DNA of 64,000 nucleotides from Amphibalanus amphitrite. Lineage: Eukaryota; Arthropoda; Thecostraca; Balanomorpha; Balanidae. A program made the translations under genes and the position numbers. Of the stretch, positions 42,825 to 55,600 are shown piece after piece. The stretch is taken from assembly GCF_019059575.1 (NCBI RefSeq), contig NW_024882021.1:124001-188000 (forward strand), read 5' to 3'. Below the pieces are notes generated by a model, which was not told the DNA's origin, did not search any database, and saw nothing but the letters and a program-made list of their open reading frames with translations. Position 1 is the stretch's first letter; every line of letters begins with the position of its first letter.

Positions 42825-44373
42825 CCGAAGCATGCTGTGATGTCACTGGAAGAGAAGATAACGTACCACGCTATCAGTATCGACTGAGACACAGACTCAG
42901 ACCGACACAGGCAGACTCAAACTGACTCGACCGACCCAAACCGATTCAGATCGACTCAGACCGACTCAGAACGACTCAAACTGACTCAGACCGACTCACC
43001 GACTCCATTCTGCTCGACTCGGACAGACTCAGAACGACTCAGGCAGACTCAAACCGACTCAGGCAGACTCAAGCTGACTCGACCGACCCAAACCGATTCA
43101 AATCGACTCAGACCGACTCAGAACGACTCAAACTGACTCAGACCGACTCACCGACTCCATTCTGCTCGACTCGGACAGACTCAGAACGACTCAGGCAGAC
43201 TCAAACCGACTCAGGCAGACTCAAGCTCACTCGACCGACTCAAACCGATTCAGATCGACTCAGACCGACTCAAACTAACTCAGACCGACTCAACGGACTC
43301 AAATCGATTCCGATCGACTCAGACTGACTCAGAACGACTCAGAGAGACTCAGGCAGACTCAAACCGACTCAGACCGATTCAGATAGACTCAGACTGACTC
43401 AGACCGACTCAACCGACTCAAATCGATTCCGATCGACTCAGACAGACTCAAACTGACTCGACCGACTCAAACCGATTCAGATCGACTCAGACCGCCTCAG
43501 ATAGACTCAGAACGACTCAAACTGACTCAGATCGACTTAACCGACTCAAATCGATTCCGATCGACTCAGACAGACTCGGAACGACTTAAACAGACTCAGG
43601 CAGACTCAAACTGACTCGACCGACTCAAACCGATTCAGATCGACTCAGACTGACTCAGCTAGACTCAGAACAACTCAAAATGACTCAGACCGAATCAACC
43701 GACTCAAATCGAACCGACTCAAACCGATTTAGACCGACTCAGACAGACCCGATTTGACCTGAATCATCAGACCTGAATCGGTTTGAGTTGGTCGAGTCAG
43801 TTTGAGTGTGCCTGAGCCGGTTTGAGTCTGCCTGAATTTGTCTAAGTCGTTCTGAGTCTGTCCGAGTCGATCGGAATCGACTTGAGTCAGTTGAGTTGGT
43901 TTGAGTCAGCTTGAGTCGTTCTGAGTCTATCTGAGTGGGTCTGAGTCTGCCTGAGTCGGTTTGAATCTGCCTGAGTCGGTTTGAGTCTGCCTGAGTCTGT
44001 CTGAGTCGTTCTGAGTCTGTCTGAATCAATGGAATGATTTCATTCGGTTGAATTGTTCTGGGTCAGTTTGAGTTGTTCTGAGTCTATCTGAGTTGTTCTG
44101 AGTCTATCTGAGTTGTTCTGAGTCTATCTGAGTTGGTCTGAGTCGATCTGAATCGGTCTGAGTCTGTCTGAGTCAATCGGAATCGATTTGAGTCGATTGA
44201 TTTGAGTCAGTTGAGTTGGTCTGAGTTAGTTTGAGTCAGTCTGAGACTCTGAGTCGATCTGAATCAGTTTGAGCCTGTCGAGTCAGTTTGAGTCTGCCTA
44301 AGTCGGTTTGAGTCTGCCTGAGTCATTCTTTACGTTCTCTTCTCTTACCCAGTGACGTCACAGCATGCTTCGG
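42825..44373. mobile_element. foldback element: inverted minisatellite inside terminal inverted repeats
   Basis: A unique end CCGAAGCATGCTGTGATGTC, ACTGG.AGAGAAGATAACGT (42,825-42,867) recurs inverted at 44,328-44,373. Between them, 42,881-43,745 is an array of about 10-bp units like GACTCAGACC and GACTCAAACC. From about 43,770 to 44,326 the same units are in reverse orientation (GGTTTGAGTC, GTCTGAGTC). The whole can fold on itself. The layout resembles Drosophila Foldback/Galileo elements (family knowledge). No transposase and no clear target duplication were seen. Confidence 0.7.
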
Positions 44374-46495
44374 CCTGGCACGGCGGCCTAATACAGGAAA
44401 CCTTAACCTTGAACGAAAACGCTTCTGGTGACGCCAGGGTTACTGATACTGATTTATGCATATTTTTCAAATTTCAAGCAAAAACACCTACAGGTGAATG
44501 TTCTAAGTTTAATTTTGTAAGATCATTTAAAAACATCAATTGACCCACAATGACAATTGAATTGGCTTACATTCAGCGAGCATTAATATTGGAACACTTA
44601 AAACACACATAGAAATAAGCGACAGAGACAGAGGTCCGACAATATTCCTAAAATATTCCAGACATTTGCATTTGCCTGTGTAAAACCAATTGACCGTTGA
44701 AGAAAAAGCCGGCGCTTTGCAACAACTTGCAATAACAGCCTATGAGCCGCGCCGCTTTACTATCAAACGCTGTTCGGCTGCTATTGTCTACTGTCAGTCT
44801 GCTATCATTTGACGACTTTTCATTGGCAAACTTCACGCGGCCTAAGCTGATCGCCAATGAGCGGCCGAAATACGTCAGCTAGCAGTATGCATAAACGGCA
44901 GACTGACAATGAAATAAACAGATTGCAGCAAGCATTTTCATGAGATCATATATTTGTTGGCTTATCATAAAATTACGTCATAAGGATTATTGAATTTCAC
45001 TCATAAATTTAAATCCTTTTTAAGGTTGTATTTATTCTAAGGTTACCAAAGTTGACTTAGCGTAATTTCACCTTCATTGCCTTCATGCCTTATCACGCAT
45101 TGCTTTTAACGACGCAACAAATTCATGTCTTTAGGCATTTTATTATTAATGACGTCATTTACATCCAGCTGAGCGCTTAAAGAAAAGTAATTGGAAATAA
45201 TGAATGAAAGATAAACAGAGTCGGCATTCGTGGCATAAATTGAGACGAAAACAGCGAGGTAGGTTGGATTGAGTTATGTGGCGTTTGGGAAGGGCTCTCG
45301 CTGATTTTTGCTTACCTAACTCAATTTTTACCATCGAGAAATGTTACCAATGGAATGCTCTCTCGATTGATGTGTAAATTTCGTAGTATTCTCTAGATAT
45401 ATTTTCAGGGTTCTAGATCTTCGTTTTTTCAGTATTTTGGCGCAATATCAGCATATGATATATGATATATTATGTCGTCACGGACGTTCGTTCGATGCAT
45501 GTTTTTCTATCGATGAGGGAGGGATTACTGGGCATGATAACTGCAGCAGGATGACTCGACCTGTCCCAGCAGGACACCATGGGACTTAGCCTGTCCCGGC
45601 GGGACAAAGTGGGACTCAGCCAGCAAATTTTGACCCTTGATGACCTCCAGTGACCCCAATATTGCTCTTAGATGAAAAATGACTGAAATACTTTCAAAAG
45701 TACGCATCGAGAGCTATCGGCTGCTTTTTACCACGTCTTTCTAGCCCTCTTAGTTTTTGAGTTAGAGGTGGGTGGTAACATATGCCCCCCCCCCCCCCAC
45801 TAGGGCGAAGTTGGCTGAGACCGCCACTGGGGCGCGGGTTAACGTCCCAAATCCAAAAATGATGTCCATTAGTGCAGCAAACCCTGCCCCTACCGCTACC
45901 CCTACAGCCTACCCCTACCACTACACCTACCCCTATCCCTACCCTTACCACTACATCTACCCCGTCCCTCACCCTTACCCCTACCCCTACCCCTACCCCT
46001 ACCCCTACGTCTACCCCCGTCCCCCACCCCTACCCGTACCCCTATCCCTACCCCTACCTAACACCTAACACCTACCTCTGGTAGAAGTTCAGGCTAGGTT
46101 GGGTTAGGAGACCTTCGATGGATTTTCATGATATTTGCTGCAATCATGAGCATCATTTTTAGATTCAGGACATTGAGAAACATGGAACGCAAGAAAATTT
46201 ACCCTGAAAAACCATGTGGAGCTGGACCTCGGTGTCACTAATACCAAACTTCAAGCTGATTATTCACCTGCCAAGGGTGCCAAAATGTATGGCTGGAGCA
46301 GCCGCTGCAACCTCTGCCTCCCTCCCGTCCCCTCCCCTCGCCCTGATCATGGAATTCAGATGTTTTGCATTGAGGGTGTTTGCTATGCGTTTTACTTGTG
46401 GTATGCATATGCAATTGCACTCCATGTTAGAATGTGAGCTGTCATTCTTCCAAGTGGAGTTGATGTGAAGCTGACGTAGCGTGTTTTACTTTCAG
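44374..46495. other. upstream region of AMD1; repeats, no gene
   Basis: AT-rich sequence with a TTAA-family right end at 45,755-45,838 (poly-C, then CACTGGGGCGCGGG followed by TTAA 45,839-45,842). A CCCTGTCCCAGCAGGAC-like pair lies near 45,565 and 45,593. The AMD1 promoter and 5' untranslated exon(s) should be here but could not be placed. Confidence 0.4.
45885..46070. repeat. (CCCCTA)n microsatellite
   Basis: Irregular CCCCTA/CCCTAC units, equal to TAGGGG on the other strand. It resembles telomere-like repeats but is interstitial and impure. Confidence 0.85.
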
Positions 46496-46521
46496 GCTCC
46501 CAGCAAGAAGACCTGACCAGC

Positions 46522-46631
46522 ATGAAAGAAGTCGCTGAACATTTTTTTGAAGGGGTCGAGAAACTTCTCGAAGTATGGGTCGGCCCATATGATCACAGAA
46601 ATCAGAAGAGTGACCTCAGGAACATTCCCAG
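46522..46631 (+). CDS. AMD1: AMD1 exon 1
   Basis: ATG at 46,522, then KEVAEHFFEGVEKLLEVWVG and a tail ending SDLRNIPR; donor CCCAG then GTAATT. A TTTACTTTCAG at 46,485-46,495 marks the upstream acceptor, leaving 26 nt of leader without any upstream ATG in this exon. Mammalian AMD1 has a regulatory upstream frame; one here would have to lie in an earlier exon. Confidence 0.9.
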
Positions 46632-49600
46632 GTAATTTTGAATAATATCGATGATTTTCCATTCCTCCTAGCAGGGCTGCGGAGTCGGAGTCGGAGTCGG
46701 AGTCGGAGTCGGTCGGAGTCGACAGTTGTGACCGGAGTCGGAGTCGGAGTCGGAGTCGATATTGGAAACCCCAGCCGGAGTCGGAGTCAGAGTCACCGAA
46801 AATCTGTCGACTCCGCAGCCCTGCCAGGTGTGCGGAGTCGGAGTCGGGAGTTGGAGTCGATCGGAGTCGACATTTCTGCCCGGAGTCGGAGTCGGAGTCG
46901 GAGTTGGTTTTTGAAAGCCGGAGTCGGAGTCGGAGTCGGAGTCGCCGTAAATCCATCGACTCCGCAGCCCTGCCTCCTAGTGTGTCGGGGTTTTATCTGA
47001 ACCTCAGCATGGTAATGCGATCGTCCGCTTAGAGCACACGTTACCAGACCGTTTCACGGGAGTTTTGAATGGAACACATTCGGACTTCGACCCCTTCGAC
47101 CTATCCGTTGCTGGAAGGCGTTGGATGGAAGTGGCGGGGTTAGAGACGTCGACTAACCCCAATAGATATTGACTTCCATTGGCGTGCTAATGATACTCTT
47201 CGTTCTCTTCGCCGATATTATACACACATTTGAATGGAGCATTTAATGAAGCAGTCGATCTTGCCTTTACTTTGCCTGTCATTTATGCAGGAAGTTTGAG
47301 ACACGACGGCCTCCACCATTGCACTCAGGAGGCACTAAAACAGTCAATTCTTACCTACCTATCGAGAGGCACCTGAAACAGTCGGTTCTCCTCACCACTC
47401 AGAGGGCACTGAAACAGGCAGTTTCTTACCGCTCAGTAATATATGGTACTGAACTAGGCCGTTGTAAACAATTTGCTAAGACCTATGTTGTTGCTGGATT
47501 TTTGAACGAGGCCGAAGGCCGAGGTAAAAACTTAACCCGCGCCCCGCTGGGGTCTGCCGAGCAGCGCGCCCTGCTGGGGGGGGGGGGGCAATTTGCCCCC
47601 CCCTAAGATCTCGTGAACCACGCAACATAGCGACAAGCGGAAGACGGTGTTGGATATCCCCAACAAGGAACTACCTTGTGACCCAATTTCATTGACCTAG
47701 GTCAAACCGATGACGTCACAGGTTAGGTCAAATGTCGAATTTTCGCCGTTTACAGGCATTTCAAGAAATGCGTTGTGAAATCGAGTAAAATGCATTTCAT
47801 TGAAAATCATCGACGGGGAAATGTTCGCAAACACATATTATGCTATTTGAGGTCACTGATACCAGGTCAGGTCACAGGTCAGGTCACTGAGGGTCACAAT
47901 ATGAAAATATCATGTGATGCATGTTTTATGGTCCATTTTATATACCAAATACGATTATGTGGGTCAGGCAGGCTTTGGGGTCAGTTTAGATTATGTTCCG
48001 GTGAAGGTCAGGTCAAGGTCAGGTCAAATTAGGTCAAGTTTCAAAGTTGATATTTTTGCATAAAATGGGTATCGATTCGATGCAGCTCGTCACGGGGAGT
48101 TCAATGGTGGTTTTTGTTTTGCGCTACGTGGTCTAGAATTGCTAAAAAATTGAGTTAAAATATGACGTCATCAATTTTGAACAGTTTTTTTCGCTATAAC
48201 TTGGCCCAAAAAAGGAGGTGTCGATCTAAAATTTGGTTTGTAAATAGATGAGCGCAGGGACTATCACGTTTTTTCCGTTTTTTTCGAAATTCGGAAAAAA
48301 TTTTGGCATTATTTTTGTGTTATTCTGATTTTTTTTTGAATTTTTGGGGGTCAAAATCCCAAAATTTTGAAAATGCGAGATAGCAGTTTTTGTAGCGCTG
48401 TCTTTTGTCTACATGACTATCTAAAGAACTTGGAAATTGTTTGGTAACTGTAGCTTTTGTGAGCGCTTCAAGATTTCATGTTTTTTGCTCATTTTTTGCT
48501 CGAAAATGACCCCAGTTTAACCTCAAAAATTCCTGACCTAAGGTGACCTAAGACTTGAAATTTTGTGTGAAGGTGTCAAATTGATGTCCGGGAAGGTACT
48601 GAAAATTTGGCGGCGCTGCGCGCCGCCGTTTTCTTGGTATTCAGGAAAAACCACAGGGGGGGGGGGGCAAATTGGCCCCCCAGCGGGGCGAGGGTTGATA
48701 AAGAATAAAGTCTTGATAATTTATCAACGGCCGATTTAGGTATGTGTTTTACTTTATGCCAACGTTTTCGGATTATATAGCATAATATAGCATTAACTTT
48801 CTAGACCAAAGCTCTCAGCCGGCCTTTTGAACGAGGCCATCCCAAAATATTGGCTGGAGTGCAAACTGGTGTAACATTTTGACCGTGGTCAATTTGCTTA
48901 CACCAGTTTGCATCACGCCTCTCCGGCTAATGTATTTGAATAGGCCAGGCATACAGTAATGGCATGAGGCTTGAATATTCTCGAAAACAAAATGTTACAC
49001 TTCACATTCCAGTTGCAGTCACACATCTCATAAACGCCTCGATTCACCTCGCAAACATACGTAGGTAACATAAACACACCGCCCTGATAAACACACTGGC
49101 CACGGGTGTTTACAGTGTCTGTGGGCGGCGACCATGTGCTCAACTGAACTGCCGGCCACGCTGGTAACGGGGGGCGCTGGTAACGGGGGGTGCTGGTAAC
49201 GGGGGTGCTGGTAACGGGGCCGGCCGCGCTGGTAACAGGGGCGCTGGTAACGGGGCCGGCCGCGCTGGTAAGGGGAGGGAGGGGGCTGGTAACGGGGCCG
49301 GCCGCACTGGTAACGGGGGCGCTGGTTACGGGGCCGGCCCCGCTGGTAACGGGGGGCGCTGGTAACGGGGGTGCTGGTAACGGGGCCGGCCCTGCTGGTA
49401 ACGGGGGCGCTGGTAACGGGGCCGGCCGCGCTGGTAACGGGGCCGGCCACGCTGGTAACGGGAGAGGGGGCGCTGGTAACGGGGCCGGCCGCGCTGGTAA
49501 CGGGGGCGCTGGTAACGGGGCCGGCCGCGCTGGTAAGGGGGAGGCCGGGGCGCTGATAGCGGGGCCGGCCCCTCTGGTAACGGGGCCGGCCGCGCTGGTA

Positions 49601-52600
49601 AGTGGCTGGTCACGCTGGTAAGGGGAGGGGGGCGCTGGTAACTGGGCTGGCCGCGCTGGTAACGGGGCCGGCCGCGCTGGTAAGGGGGGGGGGGGGGGCG
49701 CTGGTAACGGGGCCGCCCGCGCTGGTAAGGGGGAGGGGGTGCTGGTAACGGGGCCGGTCCCGCTGGTAACGGGGCCGGCCACGCTGGTAACAGGGGGCGC
49801 TGGTTACGGGGCCGGCCGCGCTGGTAACGGGGCTGAACCCGCTCTGCGGCAGTTTCTAGCGCTTCTCGTCGTTTTACGGCAGTGTCCTTATATTATGCTA
49901 GTCGCCATTGCCTTGTATTGGATGATGGGCTTACTAAATGGCAATGCTGCGTTTCGGATGCGTGCTGTAGTGTGTGCCGGGATTGTGTTGCCCGTTGAGC
50001 TGTGACTGACGCCTCCGGCGGCCGCTGCAGGGAGGCGCTCGATGAGCTGATGGAGGATGCCAAGTGCGAGATCATCAGCACCCGCTCCAGCAGCCTCGTG
50101 GACGCCTACGTTCTCAGGTGGGTGCGCTCGTCTGACAAACGGGCCAATTGGTCGGAAATAGCCGGGATGTGCAAAGACCCGCCGCTCTTTGAGATATGAA
50201 AACGGGTGGGGATAGCAGCAGCACTTGCATCAATGGGCTCTAAACACAAGACACGACCTCAATTCTGACCCAACAAGACTGCCCTCAGACATTGTCGTCT
50301 GGCGATGTTCCTGACGATGTCGTCAGTTTTGCGGGCCTAGCGTTGTGTGGTGGCCCGCCAGAGGTGATGTTTGGCTCGTCCGGTGCGATGCTGGCCCCAC
50401 TGTGCAGAGGGTGGGTGATTCTCCGGCCATGCTGTGAGACTACCCCCCGGCGCCTCGTGCGCCGCCGAGCGACACGGAGCAGGCTGCTCAGGAGTCAGTG
50501 TGGGGTCCACCCAGTCCGGCTCCAGCCGCGAGTGGAGACGAGTGGACCGTCGTCCAGCGCCGACAGGGTGGTCGGCGCCCCCCGGCGCAGGGTAAGGCGC
50601 CACTCACCCCGCCCCGCCCCCGACCGTCTACGGCGGTGCAGGAGGCTCTGCGGCGGGGGGAGGAGGAGAGGAGGGCACGTGAGGCGAGGAGGGCTCGCCT
50701 CGTCCAGAAGGCCCTCGAGGCTCCTCGAGGCTAAGGAAGCCTCGTCTGCCGACTCCGCCTCCGGGAGTGCCAACGCGGCCGCCGCCGCTGACACCCCGGA
50801 GACACCTGAGGCGGGGACTCGGCCCATCATGGGTCCCCCGCCGCCTCCTCCACCTCCGCAGCGGCGGCCACCACCGCCGCTGCCAGAGACGCCTGTGTCG
50901 AGGACACAGGCCGCCGCCTCGACATCCCCGTCGGGGCGGCAACAGTCCTCCGCGGCTCCAGGGCGCCTCGCCAAGCGGCAGACGCCCCCGAGCTGGTCGC
51001 CCTCGGAGGGTGACGCCCCTCGGGCGAAAAAGCCCCAGCAGGGCTCGAGCCACGCCCGATCTGCCTCCGCTGAAGGGAGGCTTCACCGAGAGGGATCGGG
51101 GCACCCCCGCATCCGTTACGGGGGGAGCGCCTCTTCGGAGTTAGAGGACCTAGTCTAGTCTTTCAGTCTAGTCATTTCCTCTTTTATCCTTTTATCTTTT
51201 TCGCGCTATTGCGCTTTTTTACCATGTGCATTTCTCTCGGTGTTTTTTACCTTTTTTGTGGTCAGTCAGGTATCTGCGTGCGCCTTTGCCTCATGTTATA
51301 CGCGCCCTTTTTGCGCCTTTTTAACCACGCCTTTTATTCTACAGTGGAACTATAGAGGCCTCCGGGCCAACTACCAGGACCTACAGTCTCTTATCCGTTG
51401 GCGCACACCCCTTGTTTTAGGTCTCCAGGAGACCAAGCTAGCGCCAAACGTTACCCTTGCCATCAAGGGTTACTCCGTTTTTAGAAGAGACTTAGACACC
51501 CCGACCATTGCCCATGGAGGTGTACTTTTGGCAGTGCACCACAGTGTGCCTGCGCGCCACATTTCGCTGCAGACCCCTCTGCAGGCAGTGGCCGCTAGAG
51601 TTGATTTCAACCACCGGGAGCTGACAGTCTGTTCTGTATACCTTCCACCAGGTATAGCGCTCCCGGTGGTTGAGCTTCATCGACTTATCGATGAGCTTCC
51701 ACCTCCGGTCCTGGTAGTCGGCGATTTTAACGCCCATAGCCTGGCGTGGGGATGCGACACGACTGGCACACGTGGTCGACTTTTAGAATCTTTTATCCGC
51801 GATGAGGCGCTGTGTATTTTAAATACAGGACAGCGCACCCATTTTACAACACCTCCGGTCAAACATCGGCTCTGGACCTGAGCTTAGTCAGTCCGCGGCT
51901 AGCTCAGCTTTTTACCTGGTCCGTCCATGACGACCCACTCGGGAGCGACCACTTCCCAGTGTGGCTGGAGCACCAGGAGTCCCCAGTGTCGGGCAACCGT
52001 CCACCTAGGTGGAATGTTCGGAAAGCCGACTGGGGCGAATTCCAGGCCGCTGTAGAGGCCTCTGTTTTAGCCAGAGCCGACGCCTCTGTGATGTCTACAG
52101 AGGATTTTACATGTTTACTCAATGACTCCGCAAACGGGTGCATACCCAAGACGTCGAGTCGGCCTCGTCGTCCTCCGGTCCCGTGGTGGACCAAGGAATG
52201 CGGAGATGCGATTCGTGCCAGGAAACGCGCTTTTAGAAAGTTTGACCGGAGTAGTACTACTGAGAACCTCATCGCTTTTAAGAGAGCGCGGGCTTTTGCC
52301 CGACGCGTTTTAAAGGAGGCAAAGGCTGTTTCATGGCGCACTTATGTGAGTTCCTTAAACCGTTTTACCCCTACGACCCAAATATGGGCACGCATGAAGC
52401 GCATTGAAGGCCGGTTCAGCTCTGTTCCGCTTCCGGTTTTAAGAGTGAACAACACGGACATATCTCACCCTTCAGACGTCGCAGAGACGATAGGTCGTGC
52501 ACTCTATCAGCGCTGCCGAGGAGAGCCGTCCTCACGACCTGCACCAGCCGCCGTGGACTTCAGCACAGCTGAAAATTTGGTGTACAACGAGCCTTTCTCT

Positions 52601-55600
52601 ATGGCTGAGCTCACGTCTGCCATCAGCTCGTTGCGCAGCGTCTCAGAAGGTCCGGATGCTGTCCACAACGACATGCTCCGTCATCTCCCAGCAGTTGCCC
52701 TCGAGGCGCTGCTAGCAACCTTCAATTCGCTTTGGGAGACTGGCACTTTCCCTGAGACCTGGCGGGAAGCCACTATCATTCCTATCTTGAAGGCTGGCAA
52801 GTCGGGACATGACCCTCTCCATTATCGGCCCATCTCTCTCACATCATCGCTATCAAAGCTGATGGAGAAGATGGTCAATGTGCGTTTTAGCTGGTTTCTG
52901 GAACATCATGGTGTTTTTACAAACGCCCAGTGCGGTTTTAGAAAGCACCGCAGCCCTGTTGACCACATTTTAGCCCTTGACACCGAAATACGCACCTGTT
53001 TTACTGAAAAGAAGCACCTTGGAGCACTGTGAGGCGGCCTATGATACAGTCTTACGACACAGCATACTTTCCAAAGTATATAAGTACGGCATACGCGGCC
53101 GGATGGGCCTCTTTATCGAGAACTTTTTATCGGGTCGTCGGTTTAAAGTCCGAGTTGGTAACCAGTTGTCTAGCAGTTTTATCCAAGAGAATGGAGTCCC
53201 TCAGGGAGGGGTGCTTAGTGTGGCGTTACTCGCAGTGGCGATTAACGATATCGCCGATGATCTCCCGGTCTCTATCGGCAGATCGCTTTTTGTTGACGAT
53301 TTTTCCATCTGGTTCGCCGCTTCCAGCGCTCGGCACATGGCCAGACAACTGCAGCTTGCAGTCAGACGGCTTGAGAGATGGAGCCGCGACAATGGTCTCC
53401 GCTTTTCAACGAGGAAGACCGTTGCCATGCATTTCTGTCGCCGCCGCTGCGCTGACCCTACATTGGGTATCCGTCTGTACGGACAGACGATCCCCACGCA
53501 GCCGGTGGCGAAGTTTCTTGGTATGACGTTTGACGGACGTTTGACGTATAAAGAACATTTTAGAACGCTTCGGGAACGATGTTTTAAATCCCTGAACGTT
53601 TTAAAGTGTGTTGCCCGCACATCATACGGTGCGGATCGCAAAACTCTGCTCCTCTTGTACCGGTCGATCATCCGATCGAAGCTGGACTATGCGTGTTTTG
53701 TTTACGATTCTGCAAGTGAGTCCAGCAAGAAGTCCCTGGACGCAGTACATCACGCTGCGCTCCGCGTTGCCACCGGGGCTTTCCGCACTTCTCCAAAGAG
53801 TAGTCTTCTGGCTGAAACGAATGAGCCACCTCTAGCTCTTCGTCGCCAGATGCTGGGGATGCGTTACACTTTGAAACTTCGCCAATACCCAACGCATCCG
53901 ACGTACCCGTACGTCTTTTCACGTCACGCTACTCGATCTGACGGGAGGGTACGACCGTCGTTTGGAGAACGCATGGGAGGTCTTTTTTCAGCTGCTAGCA
54001 TATCCTTGCGTGGCGTCCGGCGTACCTGGGACACGCCCCCTCCACCCTGGAAAAACGCCAATCCGCAAGTGGACCTCTCACTATCGACTGTTAAGAAGGA
54101 CAACTTGTTGCCTGCTGAGGCGCGAGCCAGAGCCTTAGAGCACATTGCCGTTTATGATGGTTTTATCACGGTTTATACAGACGGCTCGAAGACAACCGAG
54201 GGAGTGGGCTGCTCTTTTGTCGCTGGTCGTGACACCCGCTCGTTTTCTCTGCCACCTTCCGCCTCGGTGTTTTCTTCAGAGCTAGTCGCTATAGAGGAGG
54301 CTTTGTGTTTCATCGAGGTTTCTGGTAGTCCCTTTTACTTGATTTTATCTGACTCTCTTAGCAGCTTATTGGCCTTACGTACTTTTAACTCAGTTGACCC
54401 CATCGTGCGGGACATTTTGACTCGGCTTACGTCGGTGGAGCAATCTGGAAAATCAGTCCGTTTCTGCTGGATTCCCAGTCACGTCGGCATTGAAGGCAAT
54501 GAGCTTGCTGATGCTGCTGCCAGACGCGCCGCCGCAGCACCCTGCACTCGGCGCTTGCCTCTGCCTGCCCGGGATTTGTATCCGCTGGTGCGACCCTTCA
54601 TGCTTTCAAAGTGGCAGGCAGAGTGGGATTTGTGTGTAAGGAACAAGCTGAGAGAGTTGAAACCAACTCTAGAGCCTTGGCAGTCTTGCCTGCAAGGCAA
54701 TCGTTTCCAGGAAGTGGCCCTCTGCAGACTCCGTATTGGTCACACATACGCGACGCACAGCTATCTCCTTTCAGGAGGTGAGCAGCCTTTGTGCAACAGG
54801 TGTTCTGTGCCTCTAACCGTCGCTCACGTTCTTTTATCTTGCCCACTCTTTGAACGGAACCGGACACGCTACCTGGGCTGTATTGCTCCTGGTACCACTA
54901 TCCGCCACCTACTGGGTGACGAGTCACCCTGGGTTTTATCCGGCAATATTTTTTCCTTTATCCGTTCGGTCAACTTCCAAGTGATTTACTCAACCTGACC
55001 CAATTCCTCTCTAGTCTACTTGTCTAGTCAGTTGACTGTTACGACGCTCGTGCGCTGTTCTATCTTACCTTGTCTTTTTTATCAAGTCTTTTACTTTCTA
55101 GCCTTGGTATATAGAAGGTCTCTTGTTTTGAAACACTTGTTTTATTAGTGTGACGTTATGGGCGCAAAATGACCTTCGCAGTCGGCGCGCCCTAAAGCCC
55201 CAATAAACAAACAAACAAATGCTGTGAGACTAATGGCTGTCTCATCTTCCGCAGTGAGAGCAGCATGTTCATATCGCGCTGCCGGTTCATCCTGAAAACG
55301 TGCGGCACTACAACGCCGCTCAAATGTATCCCTCGCCTCCTGGGCCTGGTCAAGCAGCATACCGGCTTCACGCAGGTGGAGGTAAGTCATATCGAATCAC
55401 CTTTTTTACTAATGAATGTTGCCCGGTGCATTCGTTAAGTGTTGGGGGTGTCAAGGTCTTGTAACTATTAAACTGAGGTTCAAGCAATTTTTTCTAGAAT
55501 ACCGAAACCAACTTTTCTCAAACGATTCTAAAAAAGCAATATCAGCAGGGCGGAAGAAGGCTCTGTCCCCGCCCGCTCGCTAGCTCGCAGGCTTCCCGGC

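Larger units (their letters stand above)
50443..55218 (+). mobile_element. I-group non-LTR retrotransposon in AMD1 intron 2, 5'-truncated
   Basis: A 4.8-kb insertion bounded by a 14-bp direct duplication ATGCTGTGAGACTA (50,429-50,442 and 55,219-55,232) and ending in a CAAA-type tail (CAATAAACAAACAAACAA). It carries part of ORF1 and an ORF2 with endonuclease, reverse transcriptase, RNase H and a C-terminal zinc motif. RNase H after RT places it in the I group. The 5' end lies inside ORF1. Frameshifts at about 51,850 and 53,025 inactivate it. Confidence 0.92.

Noticed and set aside
45885-46070. True telomere repeat
   Set aside because: CCCCTA units are impure and interstitial, near a gene, with no subtelomeric context.
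48913-49782. 289-codon proline/alanine-rich open frame on the minus strand and Leu-Val-Thr-Gly-repeat frames on the plus strand
   Set aside because: All are translations of the GC-rich minisatellite before AMD1 exon 2; frames are open on both strands and consist only of the repeat unit.
50292-50442. ATG at 50,292 as start of the retrotransposon ORF1
   Set aside because: It lies upstream of the target duplication at 50,429-50,442, so it is AMD1 intron sequence joined by chance to the frame of the truncated element.
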